64,000 nt of DNA from Ignatzschineria indica. Lineage in GTDB: Bacteria; Pseudomonadota; Gammaproteobacteria; Cardiobacteriales; Wohlfahrtiimonadaceae. The stretch is taken from NCBI RefSeq assembly GCF_003121925.1, contig NZ_QEWR01000004.1:248001-312000 (forward strand). Direction: 5' to 3'. Position 1 is the first letter of the stretch; the number at the start of each line of letters is the position of its first letter. The position numbers and the translations under genes were made by a program. Positions 48,454 through 56,649 of the stretch are shown piece by piece. Under the pieces are notes generated by a model, which was not told the DNA's origin, searched no databases, and was given only the letters and a program-made list of their open reading frames with translations.

Positions 48454-48900
48454 GTGTCTGTTTCAAAGCGTAAATTAATAGCTTCAAGAAAATCGGCAAG
48501 ATTCTTTTTAATTCAAGCACTCTATGAGTGGCAAATTGCACAGAGTTCTCTCAATGAGATCAGTGCTAATTTAGCAGCCGATAATGAGAAGTTTGCTCAA
48601 GCAAATAGTGAGTACTTCCATGAGTTATTACAAAATATTGTTCAAAAGCGATCTGAGCTGGATAATACTATTGCTCCATTTTTAGATCGTGATGTAACGC
48701 AGGTAGATCCTATTGAACATGCGATCTTATGGTTAGGAACTTATGAGTTGCAATATCAGCTCGATATTCCTTATAAGTCAGTGATCAATGAGGCGGTAGA
48801 ACTTGCTAAGCAGTTTGGCGCTGAGGGAAGCCATCGTTATGTGAATGGTATTTTAGATAAAATTGCTAAAACCGTTCCCTTACGAAATGGTGAGAAATAG
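48454..48900 (+). CDS. nusB: Transcription antitermination protein NusB
   Basis: With S10/NusE binds boxA in rRNA leaders to allow processive transcription. 148 residues, typical length. Seen: KSARFFLIQALYEWQIA (RNA-binding N-terminal helix), DPIEHAILWLGTYEL, PYKSVINEAVELAKQFG and HRYVNGILDKIA. Start is GTG 48454 with AAGAGGAAA upstream; a longer frame from 48394 would cross the terminator hairpin. Normally nusB sits with ribE/ribH or a thiL-type gene; here it directly follows rpoC. Confidence 0.95.
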   Translation: MSVSKRKLIASRKSARFFLIQALYEWQIAQSSLNEISANLAADNEKFAQANSEYFHELLQNIVQKRSELDNTIAPFLDRDVTQVDPIEHAILWLGTYELQYQLDIPYKSVINEAVELAKQFGAEGSHRYVNGILDKIAKTVPLRNGEK

Positions 48901-49105
48901 CCTGATCGTCTTTAACTTCATGCTTTAACTTGAGTTAATAGGTGAAAAGGCATAAAATTGATCTACAGCAACTTTTTATCACTTAATTGCTTTGTTGGGT
49001 TGATAAATAAGTGTATATCGATCAGAGCAGAAGAGATTGTGGATAGAATCTTTAATGATCGATCTAATGTGGCTCAATAGATAGCACCTTAAGATTAGAT
49101 TGAAG

Positions 49106-49135
49106 CCCAAAGGCCTATTGCTTTTGGGTTTTTTT
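49106..49135 (+). terminator. Terminator 200 bp after nusB
   Basis: CCCAAA/TTTGGG-based stem (49106-49128) followed by seven U. The remaining sequence of the 48901-49312 gap shows no gene or clear promoter. Confidence 0.8.
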
Positions 49136-49312
49136 ATAGCAACTGTCGCTTAAGATGTTTGATATAAGCGGAAAGGCTCTAATCCTGTTATTATGTAAAG
49201 GGGTATTGGGGTTCTCTTAATTAGATAATTAAAAACATCACATAGTTGATGGTGAGGTATCTAGGACGAGAGGCTCAATATCAGATCAAAATGAAAGAAA
49301 GGAGAATAAGAA

Positions 49313-49891
49313 ATGGCATTTGAATTACCAAAATTACCTTATGCATTAGATGCACTTGCACCACACATCTCTAAAGAGACATTAGAGTATCACTATGGTA
49401 AGCATCATCAAACTTATGTAAACACATTAAATACTTTAATTGAAGGTACTGAGTTTGAGAATGCGTCTTTAGAAGAGATCATCTTAAAATCATCAGGCCC
49501 AATCTTCAATAACGCAGCGCAAGTATGGAACCATACCTTCTATTGGGAATCTTTAAAACCACAAGGTGGTGGCGCGGCAACAGGTAAAATTGCTGAAGAG
49601 ATCAATAAGAAATGGGGTTCTTTTGAAGAGTTTCAAAAAGCATTCGACAAGTGTGCAATTGGTACATTTGGTTCAGGTTGGGCGTGGCTTGTTAAGAATA
49701 AAGATGGCTCAATTGAGTTAGTCTCTACCTCAAATGCAGCAACTCCTTTAACAGAAGGTCAAACTCCACTTTTAACATGTGATGTTTGGGAGCATGCATA
49801 CTATATCGATTACCGTAATAGCCGTCCTAACTACTTAGAAAACTTCTGGGCATTAGTAAACTGGGATAAAGTAAACGAACGTTTAGGCTAA
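49313..49891 (+). CDS. sodB: Superoxide dismutase (Fe type)
   Basis: Dismutates superoxide in the cytoplasm. 192 residues (E. coli SodB 193). Metal ligands His27, His74, Asp157 and His161 all present; the Fe-type context [14 protein letters not shown] and FGSGWAWLV, with Gln70 near the active site, favours Fe over Mn. ATG with AAAGGAG upstream. Monocistronic. Confidence 0.97.
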   Translation: MAFELPKLPYALDALAPHISKETLEYHYGKHHQTYVNTLNTLIEGTEFENASLEEIILKSSGPIFNNAAQVWNHTFYWESLKPQGGGAATGKIAEEINKKWGSFEEFQKAFDKCAIGTFGSGWAWLVKNKDGSIELVSTSNAATPLTEGQTPLLTCDVWEHAYYIDYRNSRPNYLENFWALVNWDKVNERLG

Positions 49892-50112
49892 TATTACTCG
49901 TTACTCGTCTTCTATTACTGCCTAATAGATTGGGCTCGTAGATAAGTATAGAGTATGGAGTGTAGAGAAAAGAGAGTAATCAGTGATTCATTATCCTATT
50001 ATCGGTTTTTATTAGAATCAATTATGAGCCTAGACCCTCATATTCAGTTAACAGAATAAGATTTTCTAAATAAGAACTATAATATTGAAGCGATAGTGAG
50101 TGACTGATTCTG

Positions 50113-50144
50113 AAAGGAGATATCAAATTGATATCTCCTTTTTC
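50113..50144 (+). terminator. Terminator downstream of sodB
   Basis: A 13-bp perfect stem AAAGGAGATATCA/TGATATCTCCTTT (50113-50125 with 50129-50141), U tail. The rest of the 49892-50287 gap has no clear feature. Confidence 0.88.
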
Positions 50145-50287
50145 TTATCTCTATAGTGGCGTGAATAAGACTCTGGCCTGTTCGATCTCTATTTAGAAAC
50201 AACTATCTCTTTAAATTTTATGTAAAATAGAGACATTCATTTTTTGACTTTCACTTATTTGCTGTGGCCCATATTTTAAGGATTTTT

Positions 50288-51037
50288 ATGATTGAGCAAG
50301 ATTATCAGCGCCGATTTTCAACTTTAGAGCGCCTCTATGAGAAAGAAGGTTTGAAGCGTCTTGCCGAGAGCCATGTGGTAGTTATCGGAATTGGTGGAGT
50401 GGGCTCTTGGGCTGTAGAGGCATTGGCTCGAAGTGGGGTTGGAAAGTTAACGCTAATTGATCTCGATAATATTGCAGAGAGTAATATTAATCGGCAGATT
50501 CATGCATTAAGTTCAACGATTGGGGCATCGAAAGTTGAAGAGATGAAGCGTCGGATTGTTGAGATCAATAGCGCATGTGAGGTAGAGGTGATTGAAGATT
50601 TTTTAACAGAGGATAATCTCAATCTCTACTTAGAGCTCGATCGTAAAAAGGCTTGGATTTTAGATGCGATTGATGAGGTGAGAGTAAAGGCGGCATTGAT
50701 CGCTTATGCTAAGCGACATCGTTACAAGATCATTTCAACGGGGGCTGCCGGGGGGAAATGTCTAGCGGATGCGCTCTTAATTGATGATCTTAATGCAACA
50801 TTCCATGATCCGCTTTGCGCGCGTTTAAAATCGATCTTGCGAAAAGATTATGGTTTTCCTGATCATACTAAACGAGCAGGTGTGCCGATCGTTTTTAGTC
50901 GCGAAAATAGTCAGGCGAAAAAGAGTGCAAATGGCGGACTGAATTGTCAGGGGTATGGTTCTATCATGACGGTTACAGCAACGATGGGAATTATGGCTGC
51001 GGGATATATCATCAATAAAATTACAAAGCGTATCTAG
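50288..51037 (+). CDS. tcdA: tRNA threonylcarbamoyladenosine dehydratase
   Basis: TcdA (CsdL/YgdL) is an E1-like ThiF-fold enzyme that cyclises t6A37 to ct6A in tRNA using ATP. Seen: RRFSTLERLY, the nucleotide motif VIGIGGVGSWAVEALARSGVG, TLIDLDNIAESNINRQIHAL and, near the end, GSIMTVTATMGIMAAG. 249 residues from ATG 50288 with AAGGAT upstream; an earlier GTG (50264) is less likely. No csdA/csdE beside it, unlike E. coli; sufE is far away at 3.8 kb. Confidence 0.93.
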   Translation: MIEQDYQRRFSTLERLYEKEGLKRLAESHVVVIGIGGVGSWAVEALARSGVGKLTLIDLDNIAESNINRQIHALSSTIGASKVEEMKRRIVEINSACEVEVIEDFLTEDNLNLYLELDRKKAWILDAIDEVRVKAALIAYAKRHRYKIISTGAAGGKCLADALLIDDLNATFHDPLCARLKSILRKDYGFPDHTKRAGVPIVFSRENSQAKKSANGGLNCQGYGSIMTVTATMGIMAAGYIINKITKRI

Positions 51038-51202
51038 TCGTATTTAACGGTTTGAATCTTATCCTCTAAAAGGGTATACAATCTGTATTTGAGCGCTTAC
51101 CTTTCAGGTTAGAGTCTTTATCGTGCTCATACTAATGTAGTGTAGTGCTAGTGTAGTGCTGTTAGAAAGCAGCAGTTTAAGAATTATTGAAGGAATTCTC
51201 AA

Positions 51203-51724
51203 ATGGATAGTTTGGATAGTTGGCATCCTCAATCGGCTCTCAGATCGCTTCTTATAGAGGCAGGCTTTGATCTTGAGCTCTATCTCCCTCTTTTAACGAT
51301 CCAATCTCTGACACGGGGATTAGAGGGACTTAATCCTGAATTTAGTGTCGATCTTCTCCACTTAGGATCTCTTCAAGTTGGTGAGATACAATATTTTAGT
51401 CGTCGCGTTAAATTAAAGCTAAAAGAGCAGGCAGTGATCGCAGCTGAGAGTCTTTGTGATGAGAATTCTCAATTTTGGTGCGAGTATCTCAATTGTGGAA
51501 CGCAATCTCTAGGACGACGGCTCTTTAATGGGGAGAATGTTATTGAACGTACACCTTTTGAGTATGCTCTTATTGCAGCTAAAGAGTTGCCCGATTTTGC
51601 TCAAGAAGAGCTCTACGAGGATGAGGTGATTATAGCGCGTCGTTCTCTCTTTTTTAGAGAGAAGGAGCAACTCTCTTTGATTGAGTATTATCTGCCTTCA
51701 TTAAATCATTTTAAGTCCTGTTGA
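51203..51724 (+). CDS. Divergent UbiC-like protein (chorismate lyase family)
   Basis: 173 residues resembling chorismate-pyruvate lyase, which makes 4-hydroxybenzoate for ubiquinone. Matching segments: SLTRGLEG, SLGRRLF, and the C-terminal RRSLFFREKEQLSLIEYYLPSL (written here in parts: RRSLFF... and LIEYYLP) with the conserved Glu. But the Arg expected in the WLREILL-type strand is Ala here (VIAAESL), and about 16 residues between that strand and SLGRRLF are missing compared with E. coli. It may be a weak enzyme or a relative with another role. ATG with GAAGGAA upstream. Confidence 0.55.
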   Translation: MDSLDSWHPQSALRSLLIEAGFDLELYLPLLTIQSLTRGLEGLNPEFSVDLLHLGSLQVGEIQYFSRRVKLKLKEQAVIAAESLCDENSQFWCEYLNCGTQSLGRRLFNGENVIERTPFEYALIAAKELPDFAQEELYEDEVIIARRSLFFREKEQLSLIEYYLPSLNHFKSC

Positions 51725-51762
51725 CGCCCTCAGGTTAGGAGAAGGGTGAGCGGCAAATAAAA

Positions 51763-51790
51763 AAGAGGATTCAATAGTTTAAATCCTCTT
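51763..51790. terminator. Bidirectional terminator between convergent genes
   Basis: AAGAGGATT/AATCCTCTT stem (51763-51771 with 51782-51790); A-run on the left gives a U tail for the minus-strand gene. Confidence 0.8.
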
Positions 51791-51805
51791 ATCTTTAGAT
51801 ATTTT

Positions 51806-52525
51806 TTATGGTGTCTTTAGGAGCGGCCGCTCCTCTGCACCATTTTCAAGAAGTGGTTTTAGGATTTTCTCATCAAATTCAGCCGGCGTTGTATATTGGA
51901 CAATTGCACGATACTCTCCTTTGGCATCAAGCGAGATATCAACCCCTTTTTCAGGATAGAGATAGTGATATGGTCCATTATCCTTCTCTTGCAGTTTGAT
52001 GGGATGATCGCCAAATCGCCCTAAAATAACAGTTTCATCGAGATTGACAGCCATGGGGATAAAGGCGATATTCTCAATTTTATTCTGCATGAAGCGTCCA
52101 TGATACTCTTCTGGAATCTCATAGATCTGCCGTTTTGAGGTAGACATTTTACTCGCTGTTAAAAAGGGCATAAGCGAGTTGAGTTCGCTTTCATCAAATT
52201 GGAGAGTAAAAGGAATTCTGGCGGTCAATCCGCCGATATGGGTCTCTCTAATATATCCCTCTAGGCTCTTCTGATCGCCCTCAACAAAGAGAGAGAGACT
52301 GAGACGATTACCGAGAATATAGATAAGATCTTGTAACTCCGATTCATTGAGCGTTATCTCAAAGACTTTTAGATAATCGGGATTTTGCGGAGAGGTCTCT
52401 ACAACCCAAAAAGGTTCTGTCTCAATATTTCCCTGCTTAGGGGGCTTAAAGAGGGGGGCTGCAAAGTATGCAAAAACTGCAATAAAGAGGACTGTGGCTA
52501 AAATCCAGAAGATATTTCGTTTCAT
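51806..52525 (-). CDS. Membrane-anchored protein of unknown function
   Basis: Not recognised. 239 residues with one N-terminal membrane helix (about 4-25, MKRN then hydrophobic), no lipobox Cys, so probably a signal-anchored periplasmic domain. The soluble part has alternating strand-like segments (YLKVFEITLNESELQDLIYIL, GGLTARIPFTLQF, IAFIPMAVNLDETVILGRFG) and no enzyme motif. ATG; about 100 bp downstream of adk on the same strand. Confidence 0.7.
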   Translation of the reverse strand: MKRNIFWILATVLFIAVFAYFAAPLFKPPKQGNIETEPFWVVETSPQNPDYLKVFEITLNESELQDLIYILGNRLSLSLFVEGDQKSLEGYIRETHIGGLTARIPFTLQFDESELNSLMPFLTASKMSTSKRQIYEIPEEYHGRFMQNKIENIAFIPMAVNLDETVILGRFGDHPIKLQEKDNGPYHYLYPEKGVDISLDAKGEYRAIVQYTTPAEFDEKILKPLLENGAEERPLLKTP

Positions 52526-52626
52526 ATTTAACCTTAAGGGATATAAAAGGCTACGAAGCGATGCTTGTAGCCTATTACTGTTTTATGACATTGCTCAACG
52601 TCACTGCCCATATTAGCAGAGTGAGC

Positions 52627-53178
52627 TTATAGTGATGGATCTAGAACTTTGAAGATCTCTTGTGAAATTTCATTAACATCGCCATAACCATTGATCGTTT
52701 TAAGTTTTCCTTGAAGGATAAAGTAATCCACTAATGGGAAAGTCTCTTCTTCAAACACTTTACGACGCTTAAGAATAGTCTCTTCGGTATCATCAGAACG
52801 GCCACGTGATTTAAGGCGCTCTTTAATGACTTCAAAAGGGACATCAAAGTAGATCACCTTATCAATCGGCATATTGATCTCATCGAGGAGCTTATCAAGC
52901 TGTTCTGCCTGATTGATGTTGCGTGGAAAACCATCTAAAAGAAAGCCATTTTCTGCTTTAAGGATATGATTTTTAACCATGCCAAGGACGATCTCATCAG
53001 AGACAAGTTTGCCTTCATCCATGATTTTTTTAGCTTCAAGACCTAAAGGCGTTCCTTCACTAACTTCCGCACGAAGCATATCCCCTGTAGAGAGGTGGGT
53101 GATTCCAAATTTTTTAACAATATTTTCAGCCTGAGTGCCTTTTCCAGACCCAGGTGCGCCAAGCAGAACAATACGCAT
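52627..53178 (-). CDS. adk: Adenylate kinase, short form
   Basis: Interconverts AMP+ATP and 2 ADP. P-loop GAPGSGKGTQ (7-16), STGDMLR, DGFPRN and the Arg pair in RLKSRGRSDDTEETILKRR. At 183 residues it lacks the roughly 30-residue LID insertion of the 214-residue enterobacterial enzyme. ATG with AAGGAGAG upstream. Divergent from the AhpD-like gene. Confidence 0.95.
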   Translation of the reverse strand: MRIVLLGAPGSGKGTQAENIVKKFGITHLSTGDMLRAEVSEGTPLGLEAKKIMDEGKLVSDEIVLGMVKNHILKAENGFLLDGFPRNINQAEQLDKLLDEINMPIDKVIYFDVPFEVIKERLKSRGRSDDTEETILKRRKVFEEETFPLVDYFILQGKLKTINGYGDVNEISQEIFKVLDPSL

Positions 53179-53496
53179 AGATAACTCTCTCCTTAAATTA
53201 TAAAAATCTGTTCAATAACAGATTGCTTGATAATCTCTTCATAATACACGCTAAGCAGAGTGCGCTCAATTATGAACTGCTATTTTAGCTTATAAATTAG
53301 ACAAAAGAGGAGGAAAGAGGTAGGGGGAAGTCATCAATTGTTGATAGAAGCCTGTTATCGTGTATCTAATCGGTAAAAAACTGGGCAAATAGGGATAACA
53401 AATTGTAAAAAGATATAATGTAAGTTAGTATATGAAAAGGTCGTTAATAGAGAATATTAATAGAGAACTCTAGGAATTAATTAGGAGCCATTAAGA
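53179..53496. other. Divergent promoter gap adk / AhpD-like gene
   Basis: No gene seen. A TATAAT at 53414-53419 could be a -10 for the rightward gene, but a matching -35 is not evident. No operator recognised. Confidence 0.4.
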
Positions 53497-54036
53497 ATGA
53501 CACAATTTACATTAGTTACACCAGAGACTGCAGATGAGATTGCAAAACCAATTTTAACGCAGTTGAAAGGCAAATTTGGAATGTTACCTAACTTCTTTGG
53601 TGCATTAGGAATTGATGGAATGAGCTTAGATGCTTTTTTAGCATTACAAGCAAAACTGGAAGACTCTAAGTTCTCAAAAAGAGATCAGGAGTTATTAGCA
53701 TTGGCGGTTGCCAATTACAATGGCTGTCACTACTGTGTTAGTGCTCATACCTTTACTGCAAAAAGAATGGCAGGATTGAGTGAAGAGGAGTGTGTTGAAG
53801 CGCAACATGGGCGCGCGAAAGACCCCCGCGAGCAGTTGATTATCGATATTGCTTTAGCGGTACTTAAAGAGAAGGGTAACTTAGATGATGCGTTAGTAGC
53901 GCGAGCAAAGGCTGCAGGTTTTACTGAAGCGGATATTGTACAACTAACGCTCTTTACAGCCCTCAATAGCTTTACCAATTGGCTCAACAATATCGTTGAT
54001 CCAAAGATCGACTTTCCAGAAGTGCCATTAGTTTAA
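53497..54036 (+). CDS. Carboxymuconolactone decarboxylase-like / AhpD-like peroxidase-related protein
   Basis: 179 residues of the CMD/AhpD fold. The redox motif is CHYCVSAHT (CxxC plus His, about residues 75-83) preceded by FSKRDQELLALAVANYNG, as in peroxidase-related AhpD-like proteins. Probable role in peroxide defence or an antioxidant side reaction; electron donor unknown. ATG with TTAGGAG upstream. Single gene with a strong terminator. Confidence 0.85.
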   Translation: MTQFTLVTPETADEIAKPILTQLKGKFGMLPNFFGALGIDGMSLDAFLALQAKLEDSKFSKRDQELLALAVANYNGCHYCVSAHTFTAKRMAGLSEEECVEAQHGRAKDPREQLIIDIALAVLKEKGNLDDALVARAKAAGFTEADIVQLTLFTALNSFTNWLNNIVDPKIDFPEVPLV

Positions 54037-54227
54037 TCTCTATGGAAAACGATAGTAAATTAGCTCTATTGAGTCTTGACCATTATCGAAATATCGTTAA
54101 AAGGTGTTGATATAGGATGCTATTGATTAAAATTTGAGTCTTATTAGAAAGAGAGTTATCCCCTAAATGCGCTCTTGAAGATGAGTTCTAATAGAGATTA
54201 TAGATCCTTCAATAGAGGTTTATGAAG

Positions 54228-54259
54228 ATCCTTAACCAATATTGGTTAAGGATTTTTTT
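54228..54259 (+). terminator. Terminator of the AhpD-like gene
   Basis: Perfect 13-bp inverted repeat ATCCTTAACCAAT/ATTGGTTAAGGAT (54228-54253) and seven U. The rest of the 54037-54449 gap is featureless apart from the next entry. Confidence 0.9.
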
Positions 54260-54286
54260 ATTGTATCTTGAAAGAAGAGGAATGAT

Positions 54287-54318
54287 AAAAAAGGCCCAAC
54301 ACACTAATGATGTTGGGC
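54287..54318 (-). terminator. guaA terminator
   Basis: Minus-strand hairpin GCCCAACA/TGTTGGGC (54294-54301 with 54311-54318) followed by a U run (54292-54287). Confidence 0.88.
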
Positions 54319-54449
54319 ACTCTATAGAAAGATTCGAAGTGATTCAATGGGATCTAGGCCCCTTGACTTGCTGATCAAGGGATAGATATCGAAAATTTTA
54401 TATCTTCTCGATCTTTAATATCTCTTCGAAAGCTCTTTTATCTCTTCTA

Positions 54450-55694
54450 TTATTCCCACTCAATTGTTGCAGGCGGTTTGTTAGAGACATCATAAGTGAC
54501 GCGTGAAACTCCATCGACTTCTAAGATGATGCGATTAGAGACATGCTCGATAAACTCCCAAGGAAGATGGGCTGCACGTGCGGTCATAAAGTCGATTGTT
54601 TCAATAGCACGTAGGGCAATCACATAATCATAGACACGTTTATCATCAGAGACACCCACCGATTTTACCGGAACAAAAACGGCAAAAGCTTGAGATACCT
54701 TGTCGTAGAGATCGGCTTTCATCAACTCTTCAATGAAGATATCATCAGCGAGACGCAAAATATCAGCATACTCTTTTTTGATCTCTCCCAAAATACGCAC
54801 GCCTAAGCCAGGTCCTGGGAATGGATGACGATAGACCATCTCTTTAGGGAGTCCTAAAGCAACGCCTAATTCACGCACTTCATGTTTGAAGAGTGAGCTA
54901 ATCGGCTCAAGAAGCTTGAGGTTCATATCTGCCGGCAATCCGCCAACATTATGGTGAGATTTAACGGCAACCCCATCTTTGGTATTGATCGATTCTAAGA
55001 TATCAGGATAGATAGTGCCTTGTGCTAACCACTTAGCATTGGGGAGTTTGCGTGCCTCTTCTTCAAAGATTCGGACAAAGAGTTCACCGATAATTTTACG
55101 CTTCTTCTCAGGATCATTTTCACCTTTTAATGCTTCTAAAAATCTTGCCTCTGCATCGACACGAATAATATGAATTCCCATATTATCAGCGAAAGTTTGC
55201 ATCACTTTATCCCCTTCATTAAGGCGAAGAAGGCCGGTATCGACAAAAACACAAGTTAACTGTTTACCAATCGCTTTATGAATGAGTGCTGCAACAACTG
55301 AGGAGTCAACCCCTCCGGAGAGACCTAAAATAACCTCATCATTTTGTACGCTATTTTGAATCGCTTTTGTATGGTGTGTAATAAAAGCTTCTACATTCCA
55401 GACCGCTTCAGCGCCCGTTCCTTTGATAAACTCGATGACAGCTTCAGGAGAGCTATCTTCTGCTAAAGCAAAGAGTGGCGTTGTTAGAGACTCATTTTTT
55501 AAGATCATCTCAATCTCAGATGTTTGATCACTTAAAATCGCTTTTGTTGGGCCACTTTTCAGGGCTTCAGCGAGATCTTTTAGGGTGACAATTTCTGAGT
55601 AAAATTGCGCATCACGGAGAAGGCGTGCAATTTTTTGAGCTTCTTGTTGATTTGCGTGTACAATTAATATTCTATTATTTAAGTGCTGTGGCAT
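54450..55694 (-). CDS. guaA: GMP synthase lacking a functional glutaminase domain
   Basis: Converts XMP to GMP. The ATP-pyrophosphatase and C-terminal dimerisation domains are complete: PP-loop LSGGVDSS (125-132), [37 protein letters not shown] and the terminal KPPATIEWE. But the protein is 414 residues, not about 525. Residues 1-80 still resemble the start of a class I glutaminase (RILIV...ARLLRD...YSEI...AILS...PLFAL), then jump to the linker helix, skipping the region with catalytic Cys, His and Glu. The start has GAGGA upstream and no frameshift is seen, so this is a real shortened gene that must use free ammonia or a separate glutaminase. Confidence 0.93.
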   Translation of the reverse strand: MPQHLNNRILIVHANQQEAQKIARLLRDAQFYSEIVTLKDLAEALKSGPTKAILSDQTSEIEMILKNESLTTPLFALAEDSSPEAVIEFIKGTGAEAVWNVEAFITHHTKAIQNSVQNDEVILGLSGGVDSSVVAALIHKAIGKQLTCVFVDTGLLRLNEGDKVMQTFADNMGIHIIRVDAEARFLEALKGENDPEKKRKIIGELFVRIFEEEARKLPNAKWLAQGTIYPDILESINTKDGVAVKSHHNVGGLPADMNLKLLEPISSLFKHEVRELGVALGLPKEMVYRHPFPGPGLGVRILGEIKKEYADILRLADDIFIEELMKADLYDKVSQAFAVFVPVKSVGVSDDKRVYDYVIALRAIETIDFMTARAAHLPWEFIEHVSNRIILEVDGVSRVTYDVSNKPPATIEWE

Positions 55695-55845
55695 AAAATA
55701 TGTATCCTCGATGCAATTCTAGGGATTGATTAAGGGGTAAAGTATAGCAAAAATGTCTATCAACCCCCCAATTTATCGAGAGTACTCTGTCACAGAGTGT
55801 GAGAATTTTATTAACAACTTATAGATCGATTAATTTATGGGAGAG

Positions 55846-56322
55846 ATGATGCAGAACCGTTTAACCGATCAGCTCAAACGATTACTTTTTGTAGCGACGC
55901 TATTGAGCCCAATATCTCTTGCGGTTGCAGATGCAGACCTAAAGCAAGAGAATCTATTAGGGGCGAAGTTTTCAGCGATTTATCATGCAAAAGGGCAGAT
56001 AGGTCGCCCCTATCTCTTTGGGGGAACAGACCCTAATAGAGGATTTGATTGTAGTGGCTTAATTCAATATGCCTATAAAAATGCCGGCATTTCACTACCA
56101 CGAGATACTCGAAGCCAGTATCGCTACGCAAAGCGTACCGATAAACCTGAGCCGGGAGATCTCGTTTTTTTTATCACAAATGGTAAGAGTATCTCTCATG
56201 CAGGAATCTATATTGGAGATAACCAGATGATCCATGCTCCTAGCTCCGGTAAGCGGGTTGAAATTACTCGGTTTGATACACCCTATTGGCAACAACGCTT
56301 TTATGGCTATGGCAAACTATAA
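55846..56322 (+). CDS. NlpC/P60-family peptidoglycan hydrolase
   Basis: Predicted secreted cysteine endopeptidase that cuts D-Glu-mDAP bonds. 158 residues: signal peptide (about 1-29, ending AVADA), then the catalytic domain with Cys in GFDCSGLIQ, His in ISHAGIYIG and the third polar residue His in MIHAPSSG; segment GTDPNRGFDCSG is classic. Start is ambiguous among ATG 55837, 55846 and 55849; GGGAG sits best for the latter two. Divergent from guaA. Confidence 0.88.
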   Translation: MMQNRLTDQLKRLLFVATLLSPISLAVADADLKQENLLGAKFSAIYHAKGQIGRPYLFGGTDPNRGFDCSGLIQYAYKNAGISLPRDTRSQYRYAKRTDKPEPGDLVFFITNGKSISHAGIYIGDNQMIHAPSSGKRVEITRFDTPYWQQRFYGYGKL

Positions 56323-56403
56323 TATTGTTTTTAAGCTATAAAACGGATGGTGAAATCGACCAAACGTGCGATAAAGAGAGGTAGTCGCTAGATCATTTTG
56401 ATA

Positions 56404-56432
56404 ATGACAACATTGTTGTCACTTGATACAAT
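56404..56432 (+). promoter_or_regulatory. Promoter with overlapping 17-bp palindromic operator
   Basis: -35 ATGACA (56404-56409), 17-bp spacer, -10 TACAAT (56427-56432). A perfect palindrome TGACAACA-T-TGTTGTCA covers 56405-56421, that is the -35 and spacer, a placement typical of a TetR- or MarR-type repressor site. It points to the efflux lipoprotein gene, leaving an untranslated leader of about 210 nt in the 56323-56649 gap. The regulator is not identified. Confidence 0.6.
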
Positions 56433-56649
56433 ACCTACCATCTTTCAGTTAATTATGAAGCGTAATATATGAATCGTATCGATGAAGTCTATCGATATCG
56501 AATTATTAATTTTCAAGAGGTTGTCCCTAGATATTCATCTTAATAATTAATAGTTCTGTTAATTGCCGTATTGTCGCAGTTCGTATATTGCGAATAAACC
56601 TATATTTAAAACGTATTGCTCCAAACTCAACTAGAGGTTGATCAAAGAT

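Noticed and set aside
55694-55836. Missing guaA glutaminase segment as a frameshift upstream
   Set aside because: The 5' gap is only about 150 bp, AT-rich, and has no glutaminase-like frame; the gene has its own start and ribosome binding site.
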